In this document: piece by piece, positions 24,854 through 33,504 of the stretch | Numbering within the stretch: position 1 is the stretch's first letter | Layout of the letters: each line of letters begins with the position of its first letter | Source of the DNA: Clostridiales bacterium | Lineage (GTDB): Bacteria; Bacillota; Clostridia; Oscillospirales; CAG-272 | Assembly (NCBI GenBank): GCA_012519315.1 | Contig: JAAYQM010000095.1 | Span: 1-48,142 of the forward strand | DNA length: 48,142 bases | Reading direction: 5' to 3' | Position numbers and translations under genes: made by a program | Notes under the pieces: generated by a model | What the model was told of the DNA's origin: nothing | Seen by the model: the letters and a program-made list of their open reading frames with translations, nothing else | Databases searched by the model: none

Positions 24854-25036
24854 TTTTTTTACCTCGCTTAAAAATATGGATATAATAATTTTGCCCTCGA
24901 CGGATTTCAACCGACACCTTTGCCAAACAACGCTCTTAGATTAAGCTATACGGGCATATATAAATGGATCCTGAATTATATATTGTTAAAGAAGATAAAA
25001 ATAGAAGGGTTTGATCTATTATATAACAAAATCCAA

Positions 25037-25663
25037 TTAACACAATAGTTTTTTCAGCTTTACTCTAATACGGCAAATGGCATTGTCGATGGACTTATGC
25101 GATTTTCCAAGCGAGGCAGCAATATCCTTTGCAGAATGACCGCCCATATAAAGGGCGAAAACCTTGTTCTCAAAGTCTGAAAGATTCTCATGAATCAAAC
25201 ACTTAAGCAGGCGAAAACTCTCCTTATCAATGATTAAATCAGAGGGGTCGCTTTGCTCGTCAAAAAGATAATCGGCGCTGACTCCAAGCTCACGCAATTC
25301 TTCCAATGAATATAAGTAATGCTGTTTAAGCCGTCCGGACTTCCGCATCCGGGAGATAATGTAATTGCTGATGCACACTTTAGCATACAGACCAAAGCTA
25401 ACTTTATTTTGTGTCAGATCATAGGCAATTGCGGCGTGATAAAGGGCAAGAGTCGCTTCCTGAAGCATGTCTTCATATTCGCCGGCATCCTGCTTTCCAC
25501 ACAGACGCAAAACCGTGTTGCTAAGCAAAGGGAAATAACGTTCTGACAACTCTGCAAAAGCGGTCTGGCTTGTATTATTATCTTCTTTAACAAGAGCCAG
25601 CAACTCTTGCAGTGATAAATCTTTCATTGTCATACCGTTTTTAATTGTATTATGTTTTAACAA
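25037..25663 (-). CDS. sigH: SigH-like RNA polymerase sigma factor
   Basis: The 208-residue sigma-70 factor has region 2 around YEDMLQEATLALYHAAIAYD and region 4 as ENKVFALYMGGHSAKDIAAS followed by KSHKSIDNAICRIRVKLKK. The latter closely follows the end of Bacillus SigH. SigH starts the transition to sporulation. Nearby rlmB supports the assignment because rlmB and sigH are neighbours in Bacillus. The chosen TTG start at 25663 follows ATAGGTG; ATG codons at 25633 and 25627 lack good ribosome binding sites. A strong sigma-A promoter lies at 25785-25812. An alternative is another sigma-30/ECF-like factor, so the symbol is less certain than the class. Confidence 0.75.
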   Translation of the reverse strand: MLKHNTIKNGMTMKDLSLQELLALVKEDNNTSQTAFAELSERYFPLLSNTVLRLCGKQDAGEYEDMLQEATLALYHAAIAYDLTQNKVSFGLYAKVCISNYIISRMRKSGRLKQHYLYSLEELRELGVSADYLFDEQSDPSDLIIDKESFRLLKCLIHENLSDFENKVFALYMGGHSAKDIAASLGKSHKSIDNAICRIRVKLKKLLC

Positions 25664-26021
25664 TTGGCACCTATAAAATATGTAACAAAATTATACAAAT
25701 ACTATGATTAAAACTGCTTGTCAGAAAGATGTTCATCAAAATCACATCAGCATTTTTAATAAACATAATACCCAACTCAGTTGTATTATACCATTAAAAT
25801 GCATAATGTCAATAGGTTTTTTTAATTTTTTTTTGTAGTATTGCATTATTTTTTACCGAATTGTGAATATTGAACAATTATTTACAATCAATTTTGAGCA
25901 TTGTATATACCAATATATACCAAAAATATTTTTATTGACATTTCATGTCGATATCTTAATTTACGCCGTCAGCCTCAAATATTTTAAAGGAGGTGTGCAT
26001 TTCCCGCTTTTCTTATGAGAT
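25664..26021. other. AT-rich intergenic region with promoter, palindrome and repeats
   Basis: Besides the sigH promoter it holds tandem copies of TATATACCA (25904-25912 and 25914-25922), the palindrome GACAT-ttc-ATGTC (25937-25949) overlapping a plus-strand TTGACA, and an isolated AAAGGAGGTG (25986-25995). The last would be a perfect ribosome binding site but has only 7-9 codons behind it. Confidence 0.5.
25785..25812 (-). promoter_or_regulatory. Sigma-A promoter of the SigH-like gene
   Basis: On the minus strand TTGACA (25812-25807), a 16-bp spacer, TATAAT (25790-25785); the leader is about 115 nt. Confidence 0.75.
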
Positions 26022-26567
26022 TTAGGAAAGCAGATAATCAACCTCACCTGACAGCAGCGCCATAACACCTCGATAAATAACCTCAGGACGCTCCTCAAAA
26101 ATTTTTTTCATTATATCAAGCTGTGTTTCCGAATTAATAACCACCGACAAATCAAAGATCGGCTCTTCCTCCTCGGTAATCAAGCAATGCAGCTTATACT
26201 TCCCGTCCGCGCACTCCTCAGATTCACATTTCAGCTTTGCACCCCGCTTTTGAAAAGAAAGAAGTCGAAGTGCGCTCTTTAAGCTTTTCTCCCGTATCGG
26301 GGCAAGAAGGCTACTCTGTAGCTGGCTTGCCACATGGCTGCCCGTCGGCGAAATCGCATAATGGGAGACACCGTCAACATTCGTCTCTATGATGTGCCCT
26401 GCGTCAAGCAGCTCGGCAAAACACTCGGCAAAGTCAAAATAGCCGACAAACTCGTTTTGCATCACAATATCATTGACCGTCACAAAATCCAGCGGATAAT
26501 TGATATTCTCAAGCAGATACAGAATAAATATTTTTATATCATTTTTATCATTCAACGGTGTTTTCAT
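26022..26567 (-). CDS. DUF4364 family protein
   Basis: The 181-residue protein begins MKTPLNDKNDIKIFILYLL and continues with a winged-helix-like N-terminal half (ENINYPLDFVTVNDIVMQN, then LLDAGHIIE). This matches the DUF4364 family, common in Clostridia and thought to be DNA-binding. The C-terminal half (LHCLITEEEEPIFDLSVVIN onward) is a beta-rich domain. The start follows GGAGGAAGT closely; the frame extends to 26666 without family similarity. A regulatory role is inferred from the fold only. Confidence 0.82.
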   Translation of the reverse strand: MKTPLNDKNDIKIFILYLLENINYPLDFVTVNDIVMQNEFVGYFDFAECFAELLDAGHIIETNVDGVSHYAISPTGSHVASQLQSSLLAPIREKSLKSALRLLSFQKRGAKLKCESEECADGKYKLHCLITEEEEPIFDLSVVINSETQLDIMKKIFEERPEVIYRGVMALLSGEVDYLLS

Positions 26568-26708
26568 ACTTCCTCCGGCAAAACCTTTCTGTAAAAGCGT
26601 TTGGTTAGCGTTACGCCCGCATAACATAATTATAACAAATAATATTAATTCCGTACATAAAAGCATTCGACTTTAATCTGCCCTTGCAGTAAAATCCGCC
26701 CTATGGAA

Positions 26709-26744
26709 AAACAAGATGTTGCGCGCAAGTGCAACATCTTGTTT
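26709..26744. terminator. Bidirectional terminator after the oligopeptide-binding protein gene
   Basis: AAACAAGATGTTGC (26709-26722) pairs perfectly with GCAACATCTTGTTT (26731-26744); loop GCGCAAGT. Confidence 0.75.
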
Positions 26745-26841
26745 GATATCGATATAATTTAGATATCGGTCAAACTTAGACCGTCGTTATATGTTTGTCA
26801 TCGGACTGTTTCTATTTAAGACACAATAGGGAAGGATCGAA

Positions 26842-28641
26842 TTATTCCACAGGGGCATCTGTTTCGATATACTTCTCATAATCCTTAAGCTTAGCCTTTT
26901 CAAGCTGCCGATAACCAAACCATGCTGACTTTACATTTTTAAGCTCTTTACTAATCAGATAAAAATCCTTGTTGAAAACAAGCGGTATAATCGGCATTTC
27001 ATCTACGAGAAATTCCTCAGCACGATGAAGAATCTCTGCTCTCTTATTTATATCCTTTTCAGCAAAGGCCTCTTCAATGATAGCTGTGTACTCGTCATTG
27101 TCGAATCCGGTAATGTGGGGAATCAACTCATACTCACCCGACTCCATGTCGATGCCCATGCCCGAAAACTCCTTAGAAAAGGAAGCCAGAACAGCGAAAG
27201 CGTCGGTAGAAAGCATATTATGATCAATTGCAATGACATCAAAATCCCTGCTCCGGAAAGCGATCATAAAGGAATCAAGGTAATAGGGGTCGGGCTCCTT
27301 GGTTATACGGTCAATAACCGTGATCAATTCAGAGAGAAGAGGTCTTAAGGTTACCGTAAAGCCGAGGGACTCCCATACGCCTTTAACATATTCGGCAACA
27401 GCTTTATCAGCCTCATTCAGCTTGTAGGTGATAGTAAAGCTTCCGCTTTTAACACCGGCTTCGTTCAGCAATTTCTGCGCCTCTTGCATATTTGCCGTTG
27501 TTTCAATCAGTTTTCCGCCCGCGTCTCTGAAGTCCTTGCGGCTCTTGCCCTCAAAAACCTTAGGCGTGATAACACCTGTCGCCGGTTCGGCAAAGGTAAG
27601 GATTCTGGCGATTTCCTCCCGGTCAAGAGCCAGGGAGAGTGCTTTTCTTACCCTTGCATCCTCAAAGAGCGGATTGTCAAGGTTGAAGAAATAGGTATGA
27701 GCCGAGGCAATATCGGTTACAACAGCCTTTTTCTCATATTCGGCGCGCTTGTCAAGGGGCAGATCGCCCAAATAGAAGAGCTTGCCGTTAAGGAAATCGT
27801 CAAGAAGGGTGTTAAGATCGGACGGCGACATTGTAACGCCAGAGACTGCTTGCTCCGGATCTCTCTTAAACTCCACTTTGAATCTGAAAGGGTTAACAGT
27901 CTTTTTCAACGAATCCTTCTCGGTATCCCGGAAGTAATAAGGATTGCGCTCAACATTGAGCTTTCCCTCGTCATAGTCCAGCCCTTTAATTGAAAAGGGA
28001 CCGTTCGAAACAAGGGAGGTATACTTCTTAGACCAATAATCGGTATTACGGGATACGATATCTTCTCTGAGGGGGACCAGAGCGGGGCTGGCGCACTTCA
28101 TAAGAAAATCTTCGTAATCAATATCGGTCTCAAAAGTGATTTCCAAAAGTCGTATATCTTCCGCATAAAGCCCTACGTCATCAATTGAAGCCTCGCCCTG
28201 CTTGGCTGCGCGGGCATTTTTTATATCAAAAAGCAACGCGGAAGCACTGCTGGCAAAATCAGAAGAAAGAATGCGTTTCCACGCAAAAACAAAGTCCTCT
28301 GCGGTAACCGCACGACCATCGTTCCACTTCGTATCCTTAAGGGTTATTTGAAGTTTATATTCATCCTTCAGCGGGTCTTTAAAATATTTCCAGCTTTTAG
28401 CGATTGCTTTTTCCATCTTCCCCTTTGCGTTGATTCGGGTCAGACCTTCAAAAATAAGCCCCAACATCTTCATCTGAGCATCGTCGACAAAACCGTAGGA
28501 TGGGTCATAATCGTAAAGCTCAGAAGCTATGTAGGAAGCGATAATCGCGCCGTCATCTTCTTCTTTATTTCCGCCCGCACATCCGGCAAAAATCGGAAGG
28601 GCGGTCAACAGACATAAAAGCAGTGCAAAAGCTCTTTTCAT
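26842..28641 (-). CDS. Peptide ABC transporter substrate-binding lipoprotein (SBP family 5)
   Basis: The signal peptide MKRAFALLLCLLTALPIFAG with a lipobox Cys21 is followed by a full-length family 5 solute-binding protein of 599 residues. Family features are the FEGLTRINAKGKMEKAIAKS region, DTKWNDGRAVTAEDFVFAWK, SNGPFSIKG and DARVRKALSLALDREEI, all typical of OppA/DppA. It would sit on the outer face of the membrane and deliver peptides to a permease. No permease or ATPase genes are adjacent, so its partner is unknown. AGGAGG lies 11 bases before the ATG and the promoter is at 28826-28854. Confidence 0.9.
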   Translation of the reverse strand: MKRAFALLLCLLTALPIFAGCAGGNKEEDDGAIIASYIASELYDYDPSYGFVDDAQMKMLGLIFEGLTRINAKGKMEKAIAKSWKYFKDPLKDEYKLQITLKDTKWNDGRAVTAEDFVFAWKRILSSDFASSASALLFDIKNARAAKQGEASIDDVGLYAEDIRLLEITFETDIDYEDFLMKCASPALVPLREDIVSRNTDYWSKKYTSLVSNGPFSIKGLDYDEGKLNVERNPYYFRDTEKDSLKKTVNPFRFKVEFKRDPEQAVSGVTMSPSDLNTLLDDFLNGKLFYLGDLPLDKRAEYEKKAVVTDIASAHTYFFNLDNPLFEDARVRKALSLALDREEIARILTFAEPATGVITPKVFEGKSRKDFRDAGGKLIETTANMQEAQKLLNEAGVKSGSFTITYKLNEADKAVAEYVKGVWESLGFTVTLRPLLSELITVIDRITKEPDPYYLDSFMIAFRSRDFDVIAIDHNMLSTDAFAVLASFSKEFSGMGIDMESGEYELIPHITGFDNDEYTAIIEEAFAEKDINKRAEILHRAEEFLVDEMPIIPLVFNKDFYLISKELKNVKSAWFGYRQLEKAKLKDYEKYIETDAPVE

Positions 28642-29100
28642 AATTGGGAATTCCTCCTAAAGCGGATCCGGCGGTATCAAAACAAGACACAACCGAAACG
28701 CTGATTTAAAATATATTTGCCAATAAAACAGTGATTATGCACATTCCCGACAGCGAAAAAAAACGCCTCAATGCCGAAAACGAGCATAAATGCACATATG
28801 CATATTAATAGAAATTACTTTCGATATTATAACATTAATATCGCTTTTTAGCAATCACCTAATTGCATAAAACTTAAAGATTCAGACAGATGCACAATAT
28901 TTGTCGATATTTTTATGCAACTTTCACAGTAATTATTAATTTTTTCATTTTTCAAAACCGCTCTGAGGTAAATATGTTTTCTCTCATAAATATATTATCT
29001 GAAATATTATGAAAATACAAAAACATTATTATATTTCTTACAATATTGGGTATAATTTCAAGTATCAACTAAAGCTATCTGCAATTAAAGGGGCACCAAT
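28642..29100. other. Divergent intergenic region between the SBP gene and gpr
   Basis: It holds the SBP promoter and leader on the minus strand. On the plus strand GGGTATAAT (29048-29056) fits the GGNNANANT form of forespore sigma-F -10 regions, but no good -35 was found 15 bp upstream, so a sigma-F/G promoter for gpr is only a possibility. No ORF is apparent. Confidence 0.35.
28826..28854 (-). promoter_or_regulatory. Sigma-A promoter of the SBP gene
   Basis: On the minus strand TTGCTA (28854-28849), 17 bp, TATAAT (28831-28826). The leader is about 180 nt. Confidence 0.6.
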
Positions 29101-30021
29101 ATGAAAAACTTCGAAGAATACAACCGAACCGATCTTGCGTGTGAAAAAATCATTCCAAAGGCTGAGGACGGTGAGGAAAGCGGCGTTATTTATTCCGAAT
29201 CGGAAGAGAGCGGCGTGCTGATCAGCCGGCTGGAGGTAATCTCCGAAAAGGGTCAGGAGGCAATCGGGAAGCCGATGGGAAAATATATCACCCTCTTTTG
29301 CGGCAACATCTGGCAATTTGAGGAGGATCAGTTTGAGGGTGTCGCCACCGTCATTGCCGACGAAATCCGCCGTCTTACCGATGAAATACTGGGCAGGGAA
29401 ACTAAAGAGGACTGCACCCTTCTGGTGGTCGGGCTCGGCAATCAATATATTACCGCCGATGCAATCGGTCCGCAGACGGTCAAACAAATTACCGTAACTC
29501 GTCATATCCGGGAGATGGACTCCGAGCTTTTCAGCAAGATGAATTGCTGCGCCATATCTGCCATCACTCCGGGCGTGCTCGGTCAGACCGGCATCGAGGC
29601 AGTCGAGCTTATTCGCGGCGCCGCAAAGGATGTCTCACCTGATCTTGTCATTGTTGTTGATGCGCTGGCGGCCCGCTCCTGCGAACGTCTGGCATCAACC
29701 ATTCAGCTCAGCGACACCGGCATCAACCCCGGTTCAGGCATCGGAAACATGAGAAAGACAATCAACAGTGAAACAATCGGCTTTCCGGTAGTCGCACTGG
29801 GGGTTCCAACCGTTGTCGATTCCTCAACCCTTGTTTATGATGCTCTGCAAAAAGCGGGAATCGAGAATATCAGCGACGAACTAAAAACAGTTTTGAACAA
29901 CGGCCGGGGCTTTTATGTCTCACCAAAGGAAAGCGATATAATTACCAAGGAGATTGCAAAGCTTCTGTCCACTGCCATTAATCGCGCTTTTTATGCCGAA
30001 TTTTCCAGCATGACGGGTTAA
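29101..30021 (+). CDS. gpr: GPR endopeptidase (germination protease)
   Basis: The 306-residue protein matches the spore protease that degrades small acid-soluble DNA-binding proteins during germination. NRTDLACE near residue 8 corresponds to the RTDLAVE auto-processing site of the zymogen. VVGLGNQYITADAIGPQTV, ITPGVLGQTGIEA, VVDALAARS and STIQLSDTGINPGSGIGN form the conserved catalytic core, and LGVPTVVD follows. It should be made in the forespore. AAAGGGG lies 7 bases before the ATG. spoIIP follows on the same strand after about 160 bp, the same pair order as in Bacillus. Confidence 0.95.
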   Translation: MKNFEEYNRTDLACEKIIPKAEDGEESGVIYSESEESGVLISRLEVISEKGQEAIGKPMGKYITLFCGNIWQFEEDQFEGVATVIADEIRRLTDEILGRETKEDCTLLVVGLGNQYITADAIGPQTVKQITVTRHIREMDSELFSKMNCCAISAITPGVLGQTGIEAVELIRGAAKDVSPDLVIVVDALAARSCERLASTIQLSDTGINPGSGIGNMRKTINSETIGFPVVALGVPTVVDSSTLVYDALQKAGIENISDELKTVLNNGRGFYVSPKESDIITKEIAKLLSTAINRAFYAEFSSMTG

Positions 30022-30184
30022 ATCGTTATATTTGACTTCAAATAACCCCAAAAAAAGCGACCCCCCTGCTTTTACGACGGGAATTCGCTGTCACCTGTTT
30101 CTCCTCTCATTTAGCCGAATCTATCATAATAATATGATGCCATTAATATATTATGGTATAAGGTTAAATGAAAGGAGAGATAAA

Positions 30185-31504
30185 ATGCAAGATACTTATT
30201 CAAAAATGCTTATAACAACCAGCAGTTCCATTCCAAATTTTGAGGATAGATTTGACGACTTCGTTATTAAAAAGCGCAGGCGGGCAAAGGGCATCAACAC
30301 GGATATCCTGCGCAGGCGCCTGTCCGCTCTTGCTACCTGCCTTTGCGTAACACTTGCGTTGTCATCATTGCTGTTTACAGGAATCGACGCCGCCGATAAG
30401 ATGCTGTTCAAGGGCGGCGTAATGGAATTTATCATCACCGATGTCTTTGGCATGGAAAGTGAATACGGAGCCTCAAATTTTACCGAGCTGATGATGGAGC
30501 AAAGCTTTTGGGGAAATATAAACAAATCCTTTGCCGACAAGAATGTCAACACAAGCAAAAAATATCCCTTACCCGCATTTAGCAGACTGCATCTCCCTAT
30601 AGAGGAGGGGGTAAAGCCGGTGATTGCCACCCCCAAAGATCCTGAGCCTGACGAAACCAAATACACGCTTGAACAGCTCTACGCATTTGATCCTTCTAAG
30701 GTTCCAAGCGGTCACCTGCCTATTATCCCAAGGGACATGTCCCATGAATACGACGGAAAACTAAAGCTCAGCAATGAGACAAAATACACGCCGAACCTTG
30801 CGGCTATTGCCGAAAGCAACAACACCGTCCCCGCCTTTCTTCCGACGAAAGGGGCAAGCAACGAACCCTTGATTTTAATCATTCATACCCACGGGACAGA
30901 GTCCTTTTCGGAGGAAGGAAGCGTCTCATACAGCAACGACTACAATATCCCCCGCTCCTCTGATATAACTAAAAATGTTGTTGCTGTAGGCGCCGCAATG
31001 GCAAATGTTTTTGAGGAGGCCGGAATCCCTACACTACACTGCAAAATCATGCACGATCTTGAGTCTTACAAGGATTCATACAATCGGGCAGCCGCAACCA
31101 TAAAGAGTTACCTTGCCGAGTATCCTTCCATTAAATATATATTTGACGTTCACAGAGACTCTATACTGCAGGCCGACCAAAGCAAAATCCGTCCGGTCAC
31201 TTTAATCAACGATCTTCCCACCGCTCAGATTATGTTTGTTGTCGGAACCGATTACTTCGGAGCAAATCACCCAAACTGGATGCAAAATCTGACCTTTGCC
31301 GTGCGGATACAAAGCACACTCAATGCCAACTATCCGGGCTTTGCCCGTTCGATCTATCTTCGCGGCGCCGCCTTCAACGAGCAGTACACCCCCGGCTCCC
31401 TCCTGCTTGAAGTCGGTTCCTGCGGAAATACCCTTTCCGAAGCCTTGCGCGCAGGGGAAACCCTCGCCCAAACCCTTACCGCCATCATCAAAAGCGGGTG
31501 GTAA
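30185..31504 (+). CDS. spoIIP: Stage II sporulation protein P (SpoIIP)
   Basis: The 439-residue protein has a basic cytoplasmic N-terminus (KKRRRAKG), a membrane segment at about 50-70 and an extracytoplasmic catalytic domain. That domain contains LILIIHTHGTESFSEEGS, FDVHRDSI and LLEVGSCGNT, the SpoIIP signature with its metal- or catalysis-linked His and Glu residues. SpoIIP is a peptidoglycan amidase/endopeptidase that works with SpoIID and SpoIIM during engulfment. AAAGGAGAGATAAA places the start at ATG 30185; the frame extends to 30032 without family similarity. It follows gpr, as expected. Confidence 0.93.
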   Translation: MQDTYSKMLITTSSSIPNFEDRFDDFVIKKRRRAKGINTDILRRRLSALATCLCVTLALSSLLFTGIDAADKMLFKGGVMEFIITDVFGMESEYGASNFTELMMEQSFWGNINKSFADKNVNTSKKYPLPAFSRLHLPIEEGVKPVIATPKDPEPDETKYTLEQLYAFDPSKVPSGHLPIIPRDMSHEYDGKLKLSNETKYTPNLAAIAESNNTVPAFLPTKGASNEPLILIIHTHGTESFSEEGSVSYSNDYNIPRSSDITKNVVAVGAAMANVFEEAGIPTLHCKIMHDLESYKDSYNRAAATIKSYLAEYPSIKYIFDVHRDSILQADQSKIRPVTLINDLPTAQIMFVVGTDYFGANHPNWMQNLTFAVRIQSTLNANYPGFARSIYLRGAAFNEQYTPGSLLLEVGSCGNTLSEALRAGETLAQTLTAIIKSGW

Positions 31505-31538
31505 CATAGAATTATCCAAAACCGAAAGGATGTGTAAA

Positions 31539-31931
31539 ATGAAGAGCAAAAAAACAGGACGATATATATTGCTTTTCCTCTTGCGCATGACAAGAATTCT
31601 TTGCTTTTTCCTCTGCTGCACACTGCTGTTCCTGTTTCTCTCTCCGACACAAGCAAGCACCATTGCGTATGTTTCCGATTTTCCGGATAACACCTCCGAG
31701 TGCAGCAGCAACATCGAAATCTTCGGCAAGGTGTTTGTTCTCGACCCCAACATAATTATGCCGATTGCAGAAAAAACAAAGGACATTCTGGCTACAAACA
31801 TTGTCTATCTCGATACCCTCACCCGCACCTGCCTGAAATTTCTGACCGAAACCTTCGGCGCCGTCGCCGAACGCCTGACCGAAGCCTTTCCCTTAACGCC
31901 CAAATATAACGGAAGCGCCTCCCTAGCATAA
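31539..31931 (+). CDS. Small exported or membrane-anchored protein downstream of spoIIP, 130 aa
   Basis: MKSKKTGRYILLFLLRMTR is a basic start leading into a hydrophobic segment (about 9-37, with FFLCCTLLFLFLS) that ends near SPTQAS, resembling a signal peptide. The mature part (about 40-130) is polar with two Cys residues (SECSSNIE and RTCLKF) and an amphipathic C-terminal helix. I recognise no family. The start follows AAAGG by 9 bases and lies 34 bp after spoIIP, so it is probably co-transcribed and may act at the septum or engulfing membrane; that is inference from position. A strong terminator follows at 31962. Confidence 0.6.
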   Translation: MKSKKTGRYILLFLLRMTRILCFFLCCTLLFLFLSPTQASTIAYVSDFPDNTSECSSNIEIFGKVFVLDPNIIMPIAEKTKDILATNIVYLDTLTRTCLKFLTETFGAVAERLTEAFPLTPKYNGSASLA

Positions 31932-31961
31932 AAATCGTCTCGGAGAGATCCTGCCGCGACA

Positions 31962-32004
31962 AAAAATCAAGGCAAGCCTATAATATGGGCTTGCCTTGAT
32001 TTTT
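31962..32004. terminator. Strong bidirectional terminator
   Basis: A perfect 17-bp stem pairs 31962-31978 with 31988-32004, including A/T tracts at both ends. It serves the gpr-spoIIP side and the convergent 97-aa gene. Confidence 0.85.
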
Positions 32005-32028
32005 AATGTATAGTGCTTAGGAGAAAGC

Positions 32029-32322
32029 CTACTCTTTGACAATAGCAAGGGTGCCTAAAATCAAAAACAGACAAATGGGCAAAGCAGCAAAGGGTGATAT
32101 CATGCCCCTCTCCATACCGCCCACCACGCCAAGTATAATAAGAAGGGCTCCTGCCGAAATCAGGGGGCGCGTGACACCGCTTTTTATTTTCTTTAATGAG
32201 CACTCGACAAGCAGCACAAAAAAGGAGAGAATTCTCGTAAAAAGATCACGCCTTACATTACATCTAGCTCTTGATATAGGTCGGCCCTTGCGGTTGGGTA
32301 TCATTTCTCTTGTGCAGTTCAT
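32029..32322 (-). CDS. Small membrane protein divergent from an S24 repressor, 97 aa
   Basis: The ATG at 32322 is preceded by GAGGAGG at 7 bases and by the consensus promoter 32368-32396, so expression is well supported. The N-terminal half is basic (NRKGRPISRARCNVRR) with a hydrophobic segment LFTRILSFFVLLVEC. The C-terminal half forms two membrane segments, PLISAGALLIILGVVGG and PFAALPICLFLILGTLAI. I recognise no named family. It is divergent from the repressor gene across shared repeats and is a likely target of that repressor. A small stress-induced membrane protein is one possibility (inference). Confidence 0.6.
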   Translation of the reverse strand: MNCTREMIPNRKGRPISRARCNVRRDLFTRILSFFVLLVECSLKKIKSGVTRPLISAGALLIILGVVGGMERGMISPFAALPICLFLILGTLAIVKE

Positions 32323-32367
32323 TGGAGTGCCTCCTCTATTTTTCCATTTTAGATATCAACTGACACA

Positions 32368-32396
32368 ATTCTACAACATTTTTTCCGATTTGTCAA
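32368..32396 (-). promoter_or_regulatory. Sigma-A promoter of the 97-aa membrane protein gene
   Basis: On the minus strand TTGACA (32396-32391), 17 bp, TAGAAT (32373-32368). Its spacer contains one copy of the 12-bp repeat described at 32379-32412. Confidence 0.75.
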
Positions 32397-32412
32397 TAGA
32401 TTTTTTCCGATT
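32379..32412. repeat. Two direct 12-bp repeats spaced 22 bp apart, candidate operators
   Basis: TTTTTTCCGATT occurs at 32379-32390 and 32401-32412, exactly 22 bp (two helical turns) start to start. The second copy continues to TTTTTTCC-gattct-GGAAAAAA, a dyad. They lie between the divergent promoters of the membrane protein and the S24 repressor, one inside the promoter spacer of the former. Binding by the adjacent repressor is inferred. Confidence 0.55.
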
Positions 32413-32446
32413 CTGGAAAAAATATTTCATTTTTTTCATTTTTCCC

Positions 32447-32475
32447 TTTACATACAGGAGAATTTGTGATATGAT
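32447..32475 (+). promoter_or_regulatory. Sigma-A promoter of the S24 repressor with overlapping palindrome
   Basis: TTTACA (32447-32452), 17 bp, TATGAT (32470-32475). The palindrome ATGATATCAT (32471-32480) overlaps the -10 and could be an autoregulatory site. Confidence 0.6.
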
Positions 32476-32617
32476 ATCATCAAGATAATCAAAACAAGCA
32501 GCAAACGGTGGCAAAATCTATACAACAATGACTATAATAGAGCAGCTTGCCGCCTTTGCGTGCTTTTTTGAAAAACTCCATCATTATATTCTATCTTGTT
32601 ATGAAAGGGAATTTGTT

Positions 32618-33460
32618 ATGAGCTTTGCCGCCCGTGTGAAAATTCTTAAAAAGCAAAAGGGACTCACCAACGACAAGCTTTCAGCTATGACCGATATCCC
32701 CTTGGGGACTCTCAGCAAGATTCTAGCCGGCGTCACCGGCGACCCAAAGCTCTCGGCAGCAGCTGCCATCGCCGACGCTCTTAACACCTCTCTTGACTTT
32801 TTATGCAACGGAAAAGCAGATGCGCCCCCCTCTCTTTCCCTCTCTCTAAACGAGACGATACTTATAAAGAAATACCGTGCTCTCGACGAACACGGACGTG
32901 AAATCTGCGACTTTATCATATCAAAGGAGTACGACCGGATCATAGGAATGTCCGAATTTGAGGAGAGCTTATCGGCGACAAGAAACCCCGCCGCAATAAA
33001 ATCACCGCAAATCCCCGCTGTTAAAAAACCGTCCGTAGCCGCAAAAGCTCCGGCTCCCTCTACCCACACCGCCGAACCCTCTCGGTATAAAAAGAATATT
33101 CCCCTGTTCCATCTGCCGGTTGCCGCCGGCGACGGCATCTATCTTGACGGCGATGACCATGATACCATCACCGTAACCTTAAACGAGCGCACCGCCGACG
33201 CCGACTTTGCCCTTCAAGTCAAAGGAGACAGTATGCTCCCCCTCTATTCAGACGGGGATACTTTGCTTGTCCGTAGGCAGGATACCGTTCCCGTCGGAGA
33301 GCTTGGCATATTCATTGCCGACGGAGAGGGATATTTTAAAAAATTCGGCGGCGACCGTTTAATCTCCCTGAATCCCGAATACAAGGATCTTCCCCTCTCC
33401 GCTTTCAGCTCGGTCCTCTGTCAGGGACAGGTCATCGGACGGCTAAAGCGGCGCGGCTAA
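32618..33460 (+). CDS. XRE-type helix-turn-helix regulator with LexA-like S24 peptidase domain
   Basis: Residues 1-65 form an XRE helix-turn-helix (LTNDKLSAMTDIPLGTLSKI). A linker of about 90 residues rich in Pro/Ala follows, then an S24 peptidase domain. It has an Ala-Gly cleavage site in PVAAGDG (170-171), the catalytic Ser205 in VKGDSMLP and a Lys at 241/242 in GYFKKFG. Such proteins repress genes until RecA-stimulated self-cleavage, as in LexA and phage CI; LexA itself has a different DNA-binding domain. AAAGGG fixes the start at 32618, although the frame is open from 32528. It is divergent from the 97-aa membrane protein gene and may regulate it and itself. Confidence 0.85.
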   Translation: MSFAARVKILKKQKGLTNDKLSAMTDIPLGTLSKILAGVTGDPKLSAAAAIADALNTSLDFLCNGKADAPPSLSLSLNETILIKKYRALDEHGREICDFIISKEYDRIIGMSEFEESLSATRNPAAIKSPQIPAVKKPSVAAKAPAPSTHTAEPSRYKKNIPLFHLPVAAGDGIYLDGDDHDTITVTLNERTADADFALQVKGDSMLPLYSDGDTLLVRRQDTVPVGELGIFIADGEGYFKKFGGDRLISLNPEYKDLPLSAFSSVLCQGQVIGRLKRRG

Positions 33461-33504
33461 CACTCATGCTTTGCACAGCTTAATTTACACTTATTCTAAT
33501 ACGA

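Noticed and set aside
25904-25922. Tandem TATATACCA repeats as a CRISPR or iteron array
   Set aside because: Only two 9-bp copies with no spacers; chance in AT-rich DNA is likely.
30196-30666. 156-codon minus-strand ORF opposite spoIIP
   Set aside because: Shadow of the conserved spoIIP frame, with no promoter or ribosome binding site.
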